NCBI GenBank assembly: GCA_902589175.1
Contig: CACIRX010000006.1
Coordinates: 1 to 61,953, forward strand
Reading direction: 5' to 3'
Origin: an uncultured Pelagibacteraceae bacterium
Lineage (GTDB): Bacteria > Pseudomonadota > Alphaproteobacteria > Pelagibacterales > AG-422-B15
Length of the DNA stretch: 61,953 nt
Numbering within the stretch: the stretch's first letter is position 1; every line of letters begins with the position of its first letter. Positions 1 to 7,442 of the stretch are shown piece after piece. The notes beneath the pieces are model-generated. The model had not been told where the DNA came from and did not search any database. It saw only the letters and a list, made by a program, of their open reading frames with translations. A program made the translations under genes and the position numbers.

Positions 1-253
1 CTTTATGGTGTCCATGGTGTAATACGATCTGATATCTTCTATACCACCCTTCTTTTTTTGAAAGTTCTCGGTGCAATTGGTACTTATGAACATACCACTC
101 GTAGAAAGGCGCTAAAATAATTGGAATAAAAAACCAAAATAAATAATCTGTTAATAGACTGTTCGAAGTAATAAAAAAGAGTCCCAAGGCTGCCATTAAG
201 AAGAAACCATAAATGGTGGAATGTGAGAAGTAGTTTTTAAATACGCTTAGCAT
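1..253 (-). CDS. Fatty acid hydroxylase / sterol desaturase-type membrane protein (5' part only, cut by window edge)
   Basis: Reading leftward from the ATG at 253-251, 84 codons stay open to the window edge, so only the N-terminus is present. A hydrophobic stretch at about residues 13-28 and a second at about 37-50 look like membrane spans. They are followed by a histidine cluster: EWYVH and QLH near residues 53-62, then LHHGHHK at the cut end. Spaced histidine boxes after a membrane hairpin are the di-iron ligand pattern of the fatty acid hydroxylase / sterol desaturase superfamily, for example carotenoid or sphingolipid hydroxylases. The substrate cannot be told from this fragment. It follows the formate dehydrogenase gene on the same strand but has its own likely promoter in the gap. 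The family call is fairly secure and the function is open. Confidence 0.6.
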   Translation of the reverse strand, partial: MLSVFKNYFSHSTIYGFFLMAALGLFFITSNSLLTDYLFWFFIPIILAPFYEWYVHKYQLHRELSKKEGWYRRYQIVLHHGHHK

Positions 254-259
254 ACTAGC

Positions 260-290
260 ATTATATAGGACGGATTTTACTCCGTCCCAA
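260..290 (-). promoter_or_regulatory. Candidate promoter of the fatty acid hydroxylase-like gene, possibly leaderless
   Basis: On the minus strand a perfect TATAAT lies at 265-260, only six bases before the ATG at 253. A transcript starting the usual distance downstream would begin at or next to the start codon, and no Shine-Dalgarno sequence is visible. A TTGGGA at 290-285 could be a weak -35 element, but the 19-base spacing is long. This is pattern matching only. Confidence 0.35.
268..287 (-). terminator. Hairpin downstream of formate dehydrogenase
   Basis: GGACGGA (268-274) and TCCGTCC (281-287) form a perfect 7-bp inverted repeat around a 6-base loop, 17 bases beyond the formate dehydrogenase stop. 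No clean U-run follows on the minus strand (TATATAA instead), so it is either a weak terminator or a 3'-end stabilising stem. It overlaps the candidate promoter of the next gene. Confidence 0.45.
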
Positions 291-303
291 TATAAAATTT
301 AGA

Positions 304-1503
304 CTATTTTCTTTGGTATTTTGCTGCTTCTTCTGAACCACTTGTAGCAGAACCTTCACTATAAGAGTGAGCGCCTGTTCCAGCAAGTGCACCATCTTTA
401 ACAATTGTGTATTCAGTTCTTTGATCTTCTCCAGCAAAGAAACATTCAAGAATTTCCCTTACTCCAGCTGCATATCTTGCTTGTGCTGAAAGTGATGTTC
501 CAGAAGTGTGAGGTGTCATACCGTGATTTGGCATCGTTCTCCATACATGATCATTAGGAGCTGGTTGTGGGAACCATACGTCGCCAGCATAGCCACTTAA
601 TTGACCTGACTCTAAGGCACGGGCAATTGCATCGCGATCACAAATTTTACCGCGAGCAGTATTTACAATATATGCTCCTTTTTTCATTTTTCCGATCATC
701 TCATCGTCAAAGAGATTTTCAGTTTCAGGGTGAAGTGGACAATTGATTGTAACAACGTCGCATACCGCAACCATTGACTCAACTGAATCATGAAAAGTCA
801 AATTCAATTCTTTTTCTACTGACTCTGGTAATCTATGCCTGTCAAAATAATGCATGTGAACATCAAAATGCTTAAGTTTTCTTAATGCATCCAAACCTAT
901 CCTTCCAGCTGCAACAGTACCTACATGCATGCCTTCAAGGTCGTACGATCTTTGTACTGCATCTGCTATATTCCATCCACCTTCATTAATAATTCGGTAT
1001 TGATTATGATAATCTCTTACCAAAGATAAAATCATCATTACAATATGCTCAGCTACAGACCTTGAATTACAGAAGGTAACTTCCATGACATCAATTTTAT
1101 TGTCCATGGCAGCTTGCAAATCAACATGGTCTGAACCTATACCGGCAGTTATGGCCATTTTTAAATTTTTAGCCATAGCAATACGTTCTTTTGTTAAATA
1201 GAATGGAAAGAAGGGTTGTGAAATTACTACATCAGCGTCTACGAGTTCTTTTTCCGCTACGCATCCAGGCGCATCTTTATCATTTGTAACAACCAAAGTA
1301 TGGCCAGCGTCCTTAAGAAATTTTCTTAGGCCTAGTTCGCCAGAAACACATCCAAGCAATTCACCAGGATTAAAATCTATCCCTTTTGGTGTTGGTAATG
1401 TTTGACCATCTGGATATTTTTCAATTTTTGGCAAAGTTTCTACTGGATAACTTGACGGCATTCCCCCTTTTGGATCATCGTATAAAATACACAATACTTT
1501 CAT
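304..1503 (-). CDS. fdh: NAD-dependent formate dehydrogenase
   Basis: This cytosolic D-2-hydroxyacid-dehydrogenase-fold enzyme oxidises formate to CO2 and reduces NAD+ to NADH. The 399-residue protein aligns without gaps to the numbering of the Pseudomonas sp. 101 enzyme. Formate-binding N146, the nucleotide loop GTVAAGRIG at 195-203, D221 (which selects NAD over NADP), R284 in NTARGK, Q313 and the catalytic H332 in TPHTSG all fall at the classical positions. The long N-terminal part and the glycine-rich C-terminal tail typical of bacterial FDHs are both present. The ATG follows a good AAGGAG at a six-base spacing. It lies 23 bases downstream of the aldolase-like gene, so it is probably the last gene of a glpK-aldolase-fdh operon. 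It would supply energy from C1 units and needs neither metal nor a membrane partner. Confidence 0.96.
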   Translation of the reverse strand: MKVLCILYDDPKGGMPSSYPVETLPKIEKYPDGQTLPTPKGIDFNPGELLGCVSGELGLRKFLKDAGHTLVVTNDKDAPGCVAEKELVDADVVISQPFFPFYLTKERIAMAKNLKMAITAGIGSDHVDLQAAMDNKIDVMEVTFCNSRSVAEHIVMMILSLVRDYHNQYRIINEGGWNIADAVQRSYDLEGMHVGTVAAGRIGLDALRKLKHFDVHMHYFDRHRLPESVEKELNLTFHDSVESMVAVCDVVTINCPLHPETENLFDDEMIGKMKKGAYIVNTARGKICDRDAIARALESGQLSGYAGDVWFPQPAPNDHVWRTMPNHGMTPHTSGTSLSAQARYAAGVREILECFFAGEDQRTEYTIVKDGALAGTGAHSYSEGSATSGSEEAAKYQRK

Positions 1504-1526
1504 CTATATCTCCTTATTTATTTTGA

Positions 1527-2273
1527 TTAACTAAGAAAAGATGAGTCTAATCGCTCCATCTTTCTTTTAACTGCAGGCCATAGTAAAGCCGCAGCCATTT
1601 CTCTTCCCTCACCTTGTTGTCTTGTTGTTTCAATTGATTCCTCTGAGGGGAAGTTCAATTCAAGATTTCCAGAAAGAGCTCTCACTTGATAAGAGCATGC
1701 TTTCTCTAAGAAATATATATTAGTGAATGCTTCTGCAACATTTTTACCTAAAGCTAATGTTCCATGATTTCTGAGTATCATTAAACGCGCATCACCAAGA
1801 TCCTTTACTAATCTTTCTTTTTCTTCTTCAAAAAGTGCAACTCCTTCATAATCGTGGTATGCGATTTGACTTCTAACTAACATTCCAGTTTGAGATAAAG
1901 GTAATAAACCATCTTTCAGTGATGCAACTGCTACGCCATCATTTGAGTGAAGATGAACAATACAATGTGCATCCTCTCTTTTCTCATGTATTGCACTATG
2001 AATGGTAAAACCTGCAGGATTTATAAAATTATTTGTGTCACTAAGTATTTTTCCCTTTAAGTTAACTTTCACCAAGTTTGAAGCAGTTATTTCATCAAAT
2101 AAAAAACCATAAGGGTTAATTAGGAATTCATCATCAGTTCCAGGAACTTTAGCAGAAATATGAGTAAAAATTAAATCATCCCAACCAAAATATGGAATTG
2201 TTCGATAGAATGCTGCCAAGTCTTGTCTTGTTACCCATTCTTCTTTTGAAACATTATTTTTTACATCAACCAT
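1527..2273 (-). CDS. Class II aldolase/adducin family protein
   Basis: The 248-residue protein has the class II aldolase/adducin fold. The zinc-binding signature HLHS occurs near residues 105-108 and RNHG near 168-171. An N-terminal WDDLIFTHISAK segment resembles the GNISAR-type phosphate loop of L-fuculose-phosphate aldolase relatives. Some family members are retro-aldolases or decarboxylases acting on phosphorylated sugars, and many homologues in marine alphaproteobacteria have no known substrate. The start codon overlaps the end of glpK by 8 bases, so translation is probably coupled. The position between glycerol kinase and formate dehydrogenase suggests a role with a small C3 or C4 compound, which is inference from context only. 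The family is sure and the reaction is not. Confidence 0.85.
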   Translation of the reverse strand: MVDVKNNVSKEEWVTRQDLAAFYRTIPYFGWDDLIFTHISAKVPGTDDEFLINPYGFLFDEITASNLVKVNLKGKILSDTNNFINPAGFTIHSAIHEKREDAHCIVHLHSNDGVAVASLKDGLLPLSQTGMLVRSQIAYHDYEGVALFEEEKERLVKDLGDARLMILRNHGTLALGKNVAEAFTNIYFLEKACSYQVRALSGNLELNFPSEESIETTRQQGEGREMAAALLWPAVKRKMERLDSSFLS

Positions 2274-3759
2274 TATTCATCAGTCCTTTTACAGTTTTTA
2301 ACCACCTATAATATTGTTGATCTGCCTCGTCCAACGAAATAGCAGGCTCAAATTTGCGGTCAGTCTTCCACAATTTCTCGACCTCTGCAACATCTTTGTA
2401 TACACCAGATTTCATTCCAGCTAAGTAAGCTGCACCCATAGCAGTCGACTCTTGATTCAAAGGCCTTTCAATTCTTACTTGGGTGATATTTGATAATAAT
2501 TGCATCATAAGATTATTTTTGGACATACCTCCATCAACACGAATAGTAAAATCATTTCTCTTTAGTTCTGTGTCGTTAAGCAAGCACTCGAGAAGATCCC
2601 TTGTTTGAAAACATATTGATTTTAATGCAGCCATGGCAATATCAGCCTTTGAAGTATCTCGAGTAATGCCTGTAATTTGACCCCTTACATCAGAATTCCA
2701 ATAAGGAGCACCCAAACCAGTAAAAGCAGGAATGAATTGTATTTCGTTAGTACTTTTATTTGCGAGCTCTTCAACCTTGCTTGCATCGTTAATGAAATTC
2801 ATTTCATCACGCATCCATTGAACAACAGTACCCGCATTGAAAATACTACCCTCTAAAGCAAAATCTTTTTTATCAAATATATTATAAGCTTTAGTGGACA
2901 ATAATTTGGACTCTGACTCTATAAATTTATTTCCAGTATTCATTAATAAAAAACAACCCGTACCATAAGTTGATTTAACCATTCCTTCCTTGAAACAAGC
3001 CTGTCCAATAGTAGCTGCCTGCTGATCACCGGCTACGCCGCCTATTAAAATTTTTTCTCCAAAGAAACTAGAATCTATTGATCCAAAATCATCAGCGCAA
3101 TTTTTTACATCAGGCAAAATATTTTTATTAATATTAAAAATATTTAATAATTCATCATCCCAACAATCTTCATTTATATTATAAAGCATTGTCCTTGATG
3201 CATTAGTAACATCAGTATAATGACATTCACCTTTTGTAAAATTCCAAATGAGCCAAGAATCAATAGTTCCAACTAATAAATTATTTTCACGAATTGATTT
3301 TTTTGCTTCTTCAATATTTTCAATAATCCATTTAATTTTTGTTGCTGAAAAGTAAGGATCAATTATGAGACCAGTCTTTGATTGAATTAGTTTTATTAAA
3401 TTATTCTCTCTTAATTTCTCACAAAAGTTTTCTGTTCGTCTGTCCTGCCACACAATAGCGTTGTAGACCGGCTTTCCAGTTACTTTATTCCATGCAACGA
3501 CCGTCTCTCTTTGATTTGTAATACCTGCAATATTAATATCTTTTGGGCTTATGTTAGTTTCTCCAATCACAAATTTAATAGCGTCTTGTGTTGTCTTTAA
3601 AATTTCTATTGGATCATGCTCAACCCAGCCATCATTCGGGAAATACTGTTTAAATTCAAAGTTTTTTTGACTAATAATATTTCCTTGAATATCTAAAATT
3701 AAGGCCCGTGAACTGGTTGTGCCTTGATCTATTGAGAGTAAATACCCATCTAAAGACAT
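2266..3759 (-). CDS. glpK: Glycerol kinase
   Basis: A FGGY-family kinase that phosphorylates glycerol to sn-glycerol 3-phosphate with ATP. The 497 residues match the usual family length. Visible marks are the phosphate-1 loop DQGTTSSR at 11-18, GWVEHDP at 44-50, TNQRETVVAW at 81-90, WQDRRT at 104-109, the catalytic-base context GDQQA with D245, and the late GLGAPYW and DGGMSKNN motifs. It is the first gene of a likely operon with the class II aldolase-like gene (8-base overlap) and formate dehydrogenase, and it diverges from nadK across an 80-base shared promoter region. No glycerol facilitator or glycerol-3-phosphate dehydrogenase lies nearby, so uptake and onward oxidation must be encoded elsewhere. 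Confidence 0.96.
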   Translation of the reverse strand: MSLDGYLLSIDQGTTSSRALILDIQGNIISQKNFEFKQYFPNDGWVEHDPIEILKTTQDAIKFVIGETNISPKDINIAGITNQRETVVAWNKVTGKPVYNAIVWQDRRTENFCEKLRENNLIKLIQSKTGLIIDPYFSATKIKWIIENIEEAKKSIRENNLLVGTIDSWLIWNFTKGECHYTDVTNASRTMLYNINEDCWDDELLNIFNINKNILPDVKNCADDFGSIDSSFFGEKILIGGVAGDQQAATIGQACFKEGMVKSTYGTGCFLLMNTGNKFIESESKLLSTKAYNIFDKKDFALEGSIFNAGTVVQWMRDEMNFINDASKVEELANKSTNEIQFIPAFTGLGAPYWNSDVRGQITGITRDTSKADIAMAALKSICFQTRDLLECLLNDTELKRNDFTIRVDGGMSKNNLMMQLLSNITQVRIERPLNQESTAMGAAYLAGMKSGVYKDVAEVEKLWKTDRKFEPAISLDEADQQYYRWLKTVKGLMNNG

Positions 3760-3768
3760 AAGATAAGA

Positions 3769-3784
3769 ATAATTAATTAATTAT
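3769..3784. promoter_or_regulatory. Palindrome in the glpK/nadK divergent promoter region
   Basis: The 80 bases between the divergent glpK and nadK starts contain a perfect 16-base palindrome, ATAATTAATTAATTAT. A TTGAAC on the minus strand (3790-3785) lies just upstream of it and could be a -35 element for glpK. The palindrome could be an operator, but such AT-only symmetry also arises by chance in AT-rich DNA. Neither gene shows a strong Shine-Dalgarno sequence. Confidence 0.25.
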
Positions 3785-3839
3785 GTTCAATTAAAAGGGA
3801 TTTTAGGATAAAGGAATACTTTTTTGTAGGTAAAAAACC

Positions 3840-4607
3840 ATGAATTTGAATAAACCAGTTTTTTTGGCTTCTAGTAGTGATGAGGCAAGTTCTCAGAAGA
3901 AGATTTTAGAAGACAAATTTGGCATAAATGACTTTGATAAAGCTGATGTAATAGTGGTCTTAGGTGGCGATGGTTTTATGCTTGAAGCTATAAAATCTCA
4001 CATGGATAAGCACTTGCCAATATTTGGTTTAAATTATGGTAGTGTTGGATTTTTGATGAACTCTTCAAATGAAAATGATTTGATAAATAGAATTAATCAA
4101 TCGCAATCAATTAAAATATCTCCGTTGATAATGAAAGCCGTTGGTGTCGATGGCTCCGTTCATGAAGCAATTGCTGTTAATGAAGTATCATTACTTAGAG
4201 AAACACATCAGGCATCAAAAATAAAAATTTCAGTTGATGGAAAAGTTAGGATAGATGAGCTTATTTGTGATGGTGTATTAATTTCAACGCCATCTGGAAG
4301 TACAGCTTACAATTTATCCGCTCACGGTCCAATTCTGCCAATAAATGCAGATGTTCTTGCATTAACTCCCATAAGTGCTTTTCGACCTAGAAGATGGAAA
4401 GGTGCGATATTAAATAATGAATCAAATGTAAAATTTGAAATTATTGAAAGCAAGAAAAGACCCGTAAGTGCCGTAGCTGATAGTGCCGAGTTTAGAGATA
4501 TCAGTTCTGTTGAAGTACATCAAAGTAAAGATCAAGTTGTAGAACTTTTATTCGATGAGGATCATTCTTTTGACGAACGAATCCTAAATGAACAATTTAA
4601 ATTTTAA
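3840..4607 (+). CDS. nadK: NAD kinase
   Basis: This enzyme phosphorylates NAD+ at the 2' position to make NADP+. The 255-residue protein has the diagnostic GGDG at residues 42-45 followed by FMLEAI, then NEVSLLRE, and a diglycine-like substrate segment TPSGSTAYN ahead of the HGPILP turn. The length is that of the short alphaproteobacterial form. It stands alone on the plus strand between a divergent glpK and a convergent secreted-protein gene whose stop lies only 2 bases away. The family call is firm. The weak AGGT ahead of the ATG is the only ribosome-binding hint. Confidence 0.94.
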   Translation: MNLNKPVFLASSSDEASSQKKILEDKFGINDFDKADVIVVLGGDGFMLEAIKSHMDKHLPIFGLNYGSVGFLMNSSNENDLINRINQSQSIKISPLIMKAVGVDGSVHEAIAVNEVSLLRETHQASKIKISVDGKVRIDELICDGVLISTPSGSTAYNLSAHGPILPINADVLALTPISAFRPRRWKGAILNNESNVKFEIIESKKRPVSAVADSAEFRDISSVEVHQSKDQVVELLFDEDHSFDERILNEQFKF

Positions 4608-4609
4608 TA

Positions 4610-5482
4610 CTAATCAGTTGATAAAATTGCCTGAAAAGGACCACTACCAAAAGTTAACTGATCTGAACCATCGTCATAAAGTGACATTCCCTCTCCGACA
4701 TTGAATGACATTGTTAGAGTAGTAGTTGCATCTGTAAAGCTTACCGCTGAGGCGAAGACTAGTGTCCCAATTAATTTATCTACATCAGCGTCGTTAACAG
4801 CCAAGTTTCCATCAGTATCTATCAAATAACCAGCTATTGAGGCGGAAGTTCCATTCAAATTGTCTGCAGTTACGTCTGCGTCAAAAGTGCCGCTGTCAAA
4901 ACTTGTTAGAGTTTCGACAAATTTTCCAGGCGTGATTGCTGAGGATCCACACGTTGAGCTAGCGGAAGGTATATTTCCACCCGAACCCATTGTTTCACTG
5001 CCAGCAACTGATGCACAAAAAATACCTGTTGTACCATCTTGTCCACCCATCGCACCATCAAACTGCATGGCCATTGTGATTCCAAATGTATTGTCAATTA
5101 ACATGACACCGTGAGTATAAGTTGCATTAGGTGGCCTTGACATAGAACCCGGCATGTCTATTGTTTGGTTTTGTTGAAGAGCGAGCGTTGTACCAGAGGA
5201 AGATTCCCAGTTTTTAAAACAATTATCTAATCCTATCGACGAAGATGTTGTGGGTGCAGTTGGAGCTGCTGTGCACAGATACATTTCATAAGCAACAATT
5301 TCATAAGAGTCTGGCGCGCTTGCACAATACTCATCGCCTGCATTATCTATTACTTGTGAGGCTGAAAATACTCCATTTGTAATTGTACAACTATCAACAT
5401 GACTATCAGCAAATAAGCTCGAAATAGGAGCAAAAATTAAAAATAAAAATGTATATATTTTGATTATTACTTTGAATTTCAT
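4610..5482 (-). CDS. Secreted protein with six cysteines and an EF-hand/dockerin-like loop, unknown function
   Basis: I do not recognise this 290-residue protein. Residues 1-25 form a clear signal peptide (basic start, long hydrophobic core, cleavage near FADS). The mature part is rich in Ser, Thr, Gly and Asp and has six cysteines (32, 53, 70, 88, 156, 178), an even number that would suit three disulphides in the periplasm or outside the cell. Residues 222-233 read DTDGNLAVNDAD with L at 237; the acidic and Asn residues at positions 1, 3, 5, 9 and 12 resemble a single dockerin or EF-hand calcium loop. Its start lies 3 bases after the stop of the beta-barrel gene, so the two are surely co-transcribed and may work together at the cell surface. 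That pairing is inference. Confidence 0.7.
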   Translation of the reverse strand: MKFKVIIKIYTFLFLIFAPISSLFADSHVDSCTITNGVFSASQVIDNAGDEYCASAPDSYEIVAYEMYLCTAAPTAPTTSSSIGLDNCFKNWESSSGTTLALQQNQTIDMPGSMSRPPNATYTHGVMLIDNTFGITMAMQFDGAMGGQDGTTGIFCASVAGSETMGSGGNIPSASSTCGSSAITPGKFVETLTSFDSGTFDADVTADNLNGTSASIAGYLIDTDGNLAVNDADVDKLIGTLVFASAVSFTDATTTLTMSFNVGEGMSLYDDGSDQLTFGSGPFQAILSTD

Positions 5483-5485
5483 TAT

Positions 5486-6373
5486 TTAAAACCCACTTGC
5501 TTTAATATTTAGTGTCGTAGAGACAACTCTAATCTTATTTTCACGTTTAACTGGTTCATACAATCTTTCAGCAACGGTTGTATACTCAAAATAATTAGAA
5601 GAGTTATTTTTAAAAGAACTATTACCTCTAAGAGGCACAACATAACTTATATTAGCAAATGTGCCATCACCTGTTCTATTGTCATCGATATATCCAATTT
5701 CTAAATCGAAGTCATTACCAATTAGATTAAGACCGTACTTCTCTCCCTCTAATTCATAGGAACCAGCCGCATTTTCAAATTCAAATAATCCTGCAAATAT
5801 TCTTGCATTTGCTTTAATTGGTAAATGATAATCAAGACGCAAATCCCATCCGTCCATTGCCTCTTCATCTTTACCTGTTGAAACTGTTTCAATACCAGAA
5901 GTAGCGTCATAGATATTGGATCTCAAGTCGAATACACTGCTTATAACCTCTAAGCCCGCTCCATTTCTCTGATGTGAGTCATCAAATGCATAATCAAAGA
6001 ATACATTCAATCCAAATAAAACTTTGTCATCATTAAGAAGAGTTCTATGTCCAAGTCCCAAGTTAATTGTTTGGTCATTGTTGTGAAGGTTCAAAGAGTT
6101 TTGGTTAAATATTGCGCTTTTACCATACTCAGAAATCATATTAACATTGGTGAGAGATATCGTTGGCTTTAAATGTTCTTGTACGCCCAAATTTAAATCG
6201 AGATACTTCACTCTACTATTTTCGCTCAATAATGATGAAATGCTATTACCAAAACTATTAGCTAAATCATTAAAATACGAGGTAACTCTATTTTCTAAAT
6301 TAGAGGCATTTGAAATACCTATCAGCAAGAAAATACCTATTATTGAATAAATGTAAGTCCTAAGAATTCTCAT
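5486..6373 (-). CDS. Inverse autotransporter-type (intimin/invasin) beta-barrel protein without passenger
   Basis: Residues 1-23 are a signal peptide. Residues about 55-250 look like the outer-membrane barrel of inverse autotransporters (the intimin/invasin/YchO barrel, PF11924-like). Marks are LNLGVQEHLKPTISL at 60-74, the strongly typical GLNVFFDYAFDDSHQRNGAG at 121-140 (compare the family's NVFFDQD..NHQRLG), and the post-barrel linker RLYEPVKRENKI at 270-281. In known members this linker leads into immunoglobulin-like passenger domains. Here the protein ends 14 residues later with a terminal Phe, so it is a barrel alone. The downstream secreted protein, 3 bases away, could be the separated partner. 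It sits between tRNA-Leu and that gene. The fold call is good and the role is unknown. Confidence 0.75.
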   Translation of the reverse strand: MRILRTYIYSIIGIFLLIGISNASNLENRVTSYFNDLANSFGNSISSLLSENSRVKYLDLNLGVQEHLKPTISLTNVNMISEYGKSAIFNQNSLNLHNNDQTINLGLGHRTLLNDDKVLFGLNVFFDYAFDDSHQRNGAGLEVISSVFDLRSNIYDATSGIETVSTGKDEEAMDGWDLRLDYHLPIKANARIFAGLFEFENAAGSYELEGEKYGLNLIGNDFDLEIGYIDDNRTGDGTFANISYVVPLRGNSSFKNNSSNYFEYTTVAERLYEPVKRENKIRVVSTTLNIKASGF

Positions 6374-6431
6374 CAGTATGATGATAGCAAAATAATGGGT
6401 TTATAGCACTGATAAAAATTATCTAATTATT

Positions 6432-6519
6432 TGGTGGCCTCACCCGGACTCGAACCGGGACGGGAATAAATCCCAAAGGATTTTAAGTCCTTTGCGTCTA
6501 CCAATTCCGCCATGAGGCC
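6432..6519 (-). tRNA. tRNA-Leu (anticodon UAA)
   Basis: The minus strand gives a complete class II tRNA of 88 bases. GGCCTCA (6519-6513) pairs perfectly with TGAGGCC (6442-6436), followed by discriminator A and an encoded CCA (6434-6432). The D-arm contains AATTGGTAGACGC. The anticodon stem AAGGA/TCCTT encloses CTTAAAA, giving anticodon TAA. There is a long variable arm and a T-arm with GGTTCGAGTCC. It is transcribed toward the beta-barrel gene. A possible -10 TATAAA lies at 6535-6530. Confidence 0.97.
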
Positions 6520-6575
6520 AATACAATAATTTATAACTCTATGTGTAATTAAGTTCCAGAACTTTAATGATGGAC

Positions 6576-6601
6576 AAAAAAAAGGGGCCCGAAGGCCCCT
6601 T
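6576..6601 (-). terminator. Strong rho-independent terminator of proteorhodopsin
   Basis: On the minus strand AAGGGGCC and GGCCCCTT form an 8-bp stem closed by a TTCG tetraloop of the extra-stable C(UUCG)G type, followed by an unbroken T-run (6583-6576). It lies 24 bases beyond the proteorhodopsin stop and ahead of tRNA-Leu. It is the only textbook terminator I see in the window, which suits a very highly expressed single gene. Confidence 0.95.
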
Positions 6602-6625
6602 CTTTATTATTTACTTTGCAGTTAA

Positions 6626-7318
6626 TTAGTTGCTGTCTGATACTGCAGCTACATAAATAGCCATACCAAATGCAATTTTATTAACAAAGTCTGCAAGGTT
6701 ATAGATTAAGTTCAATGAACCAGCGTCAACGCCGCCACCGAAGTAACCTACAGCATAACCGATTGGATAAATTGCCCATCCGACTGTAACAATTAATCTC
6801 AATGCGTTAAATGCAGTCTGACCAGCAGCGTTTCCACTACCAGCACTTGCCTTGCTTGCTTCACCTGCAAAAACCTCGTAGATGATATATAACCATCCAG
6901 CCATACCTATTACGAAGGCTAGAGTTACATTCATCGCTCCAGTTTCACCCATGTAACCGAAGACGAGCATAATAATTGATGCAATTAATAGTCTCCAGAA
7001 AAGGCTTGAAGCAACAGCAGTCATCGCTGCAAGAATTACATAGAATTCTACGATTTGTAGAGGCACAGTAATCAACCAGTCAATATAACGAAGGACTGTT
7101 GGTGAGTCACCTGTAGCAACCCATACGCCTCTCATGTAGAAGTAGTGCCACGCCGCAATACCAGTAACTAATCCAGCTACTGTAAGGGACGTTTTCCATT
7201 TAGCTGCTACACGATCTCTTTCAAGAAAGAAGAAAGCAGTAGCGGCAACCATGGCCATAGAGATCAACCAAAACGAAATCGCAACGTGATCTCCGGGATT
7301 TAGCATTAATACTTTCAT
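6626..7318 (-). CDS. Proteorhodopsin, blue-absorbing type
   Basis: A seven-helix inner-membrane light-driven proton pump that binds retinal. In the 230-residue protein the Schiff-base lysine is K214 (NLADFVNK). The proton acceptor D80 (RYIDW), T84 and the donor E91 form the DTE pump motif, and H58 is the partner histidine. The spectral-tuning site is Q88, equivalent to position 105 of the reference protein, where Gln gives blue absorption typical of clear open water and Leu gives green. The N-terminus starts directly before helix A without the signal peptide seen in the classical SAR86-type protein. A GGGGA Shine-Dalgarno sequence precedes the ATG. It is monocistronic, with its own terminator; no carotenoid or blh genes are nearby, so retinal synthesis must be encoded elsewhere. 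Confidence 0.98.
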   Translation of the reverse strand: MKVLMLNPGDHVAISFWLISMAMVAATAFFFLERDRVAAKWKTSLTVAGLVTGIAAWHYFYMRGVWVATGDSPTVLRYIDWLITVPLQIVEFYVILAAMTAVASSLFWRLLIASIIMLVFGYMGETGAMNVTLAFVIGMAGWLYIIYEVFAGEASKASAGSGNAAGQTAFNALRLIVTVGWAIYPIGYAVGYFGGGVDAGSLNLIYNLADFVNKIAFGMAIYVAAVSDSN

Positions 7319-7442
7319 GTTTATTTTCCCCTTAATTTTATAAAATTAGGCAATTATTATTGAGAATCCTTCTTAAGTAAATATTAAAAAAATAATAATA
7401 ATAAATAAAATCAATTACTTAGAGATTTGTGGATAAAAATTA

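Noticed and set aside
6432-6519. tRNA-Leu as a phage or island attachment site
   Set aside because: I found no repeat of the tRNA 3' end on either side and no integrase in the window.
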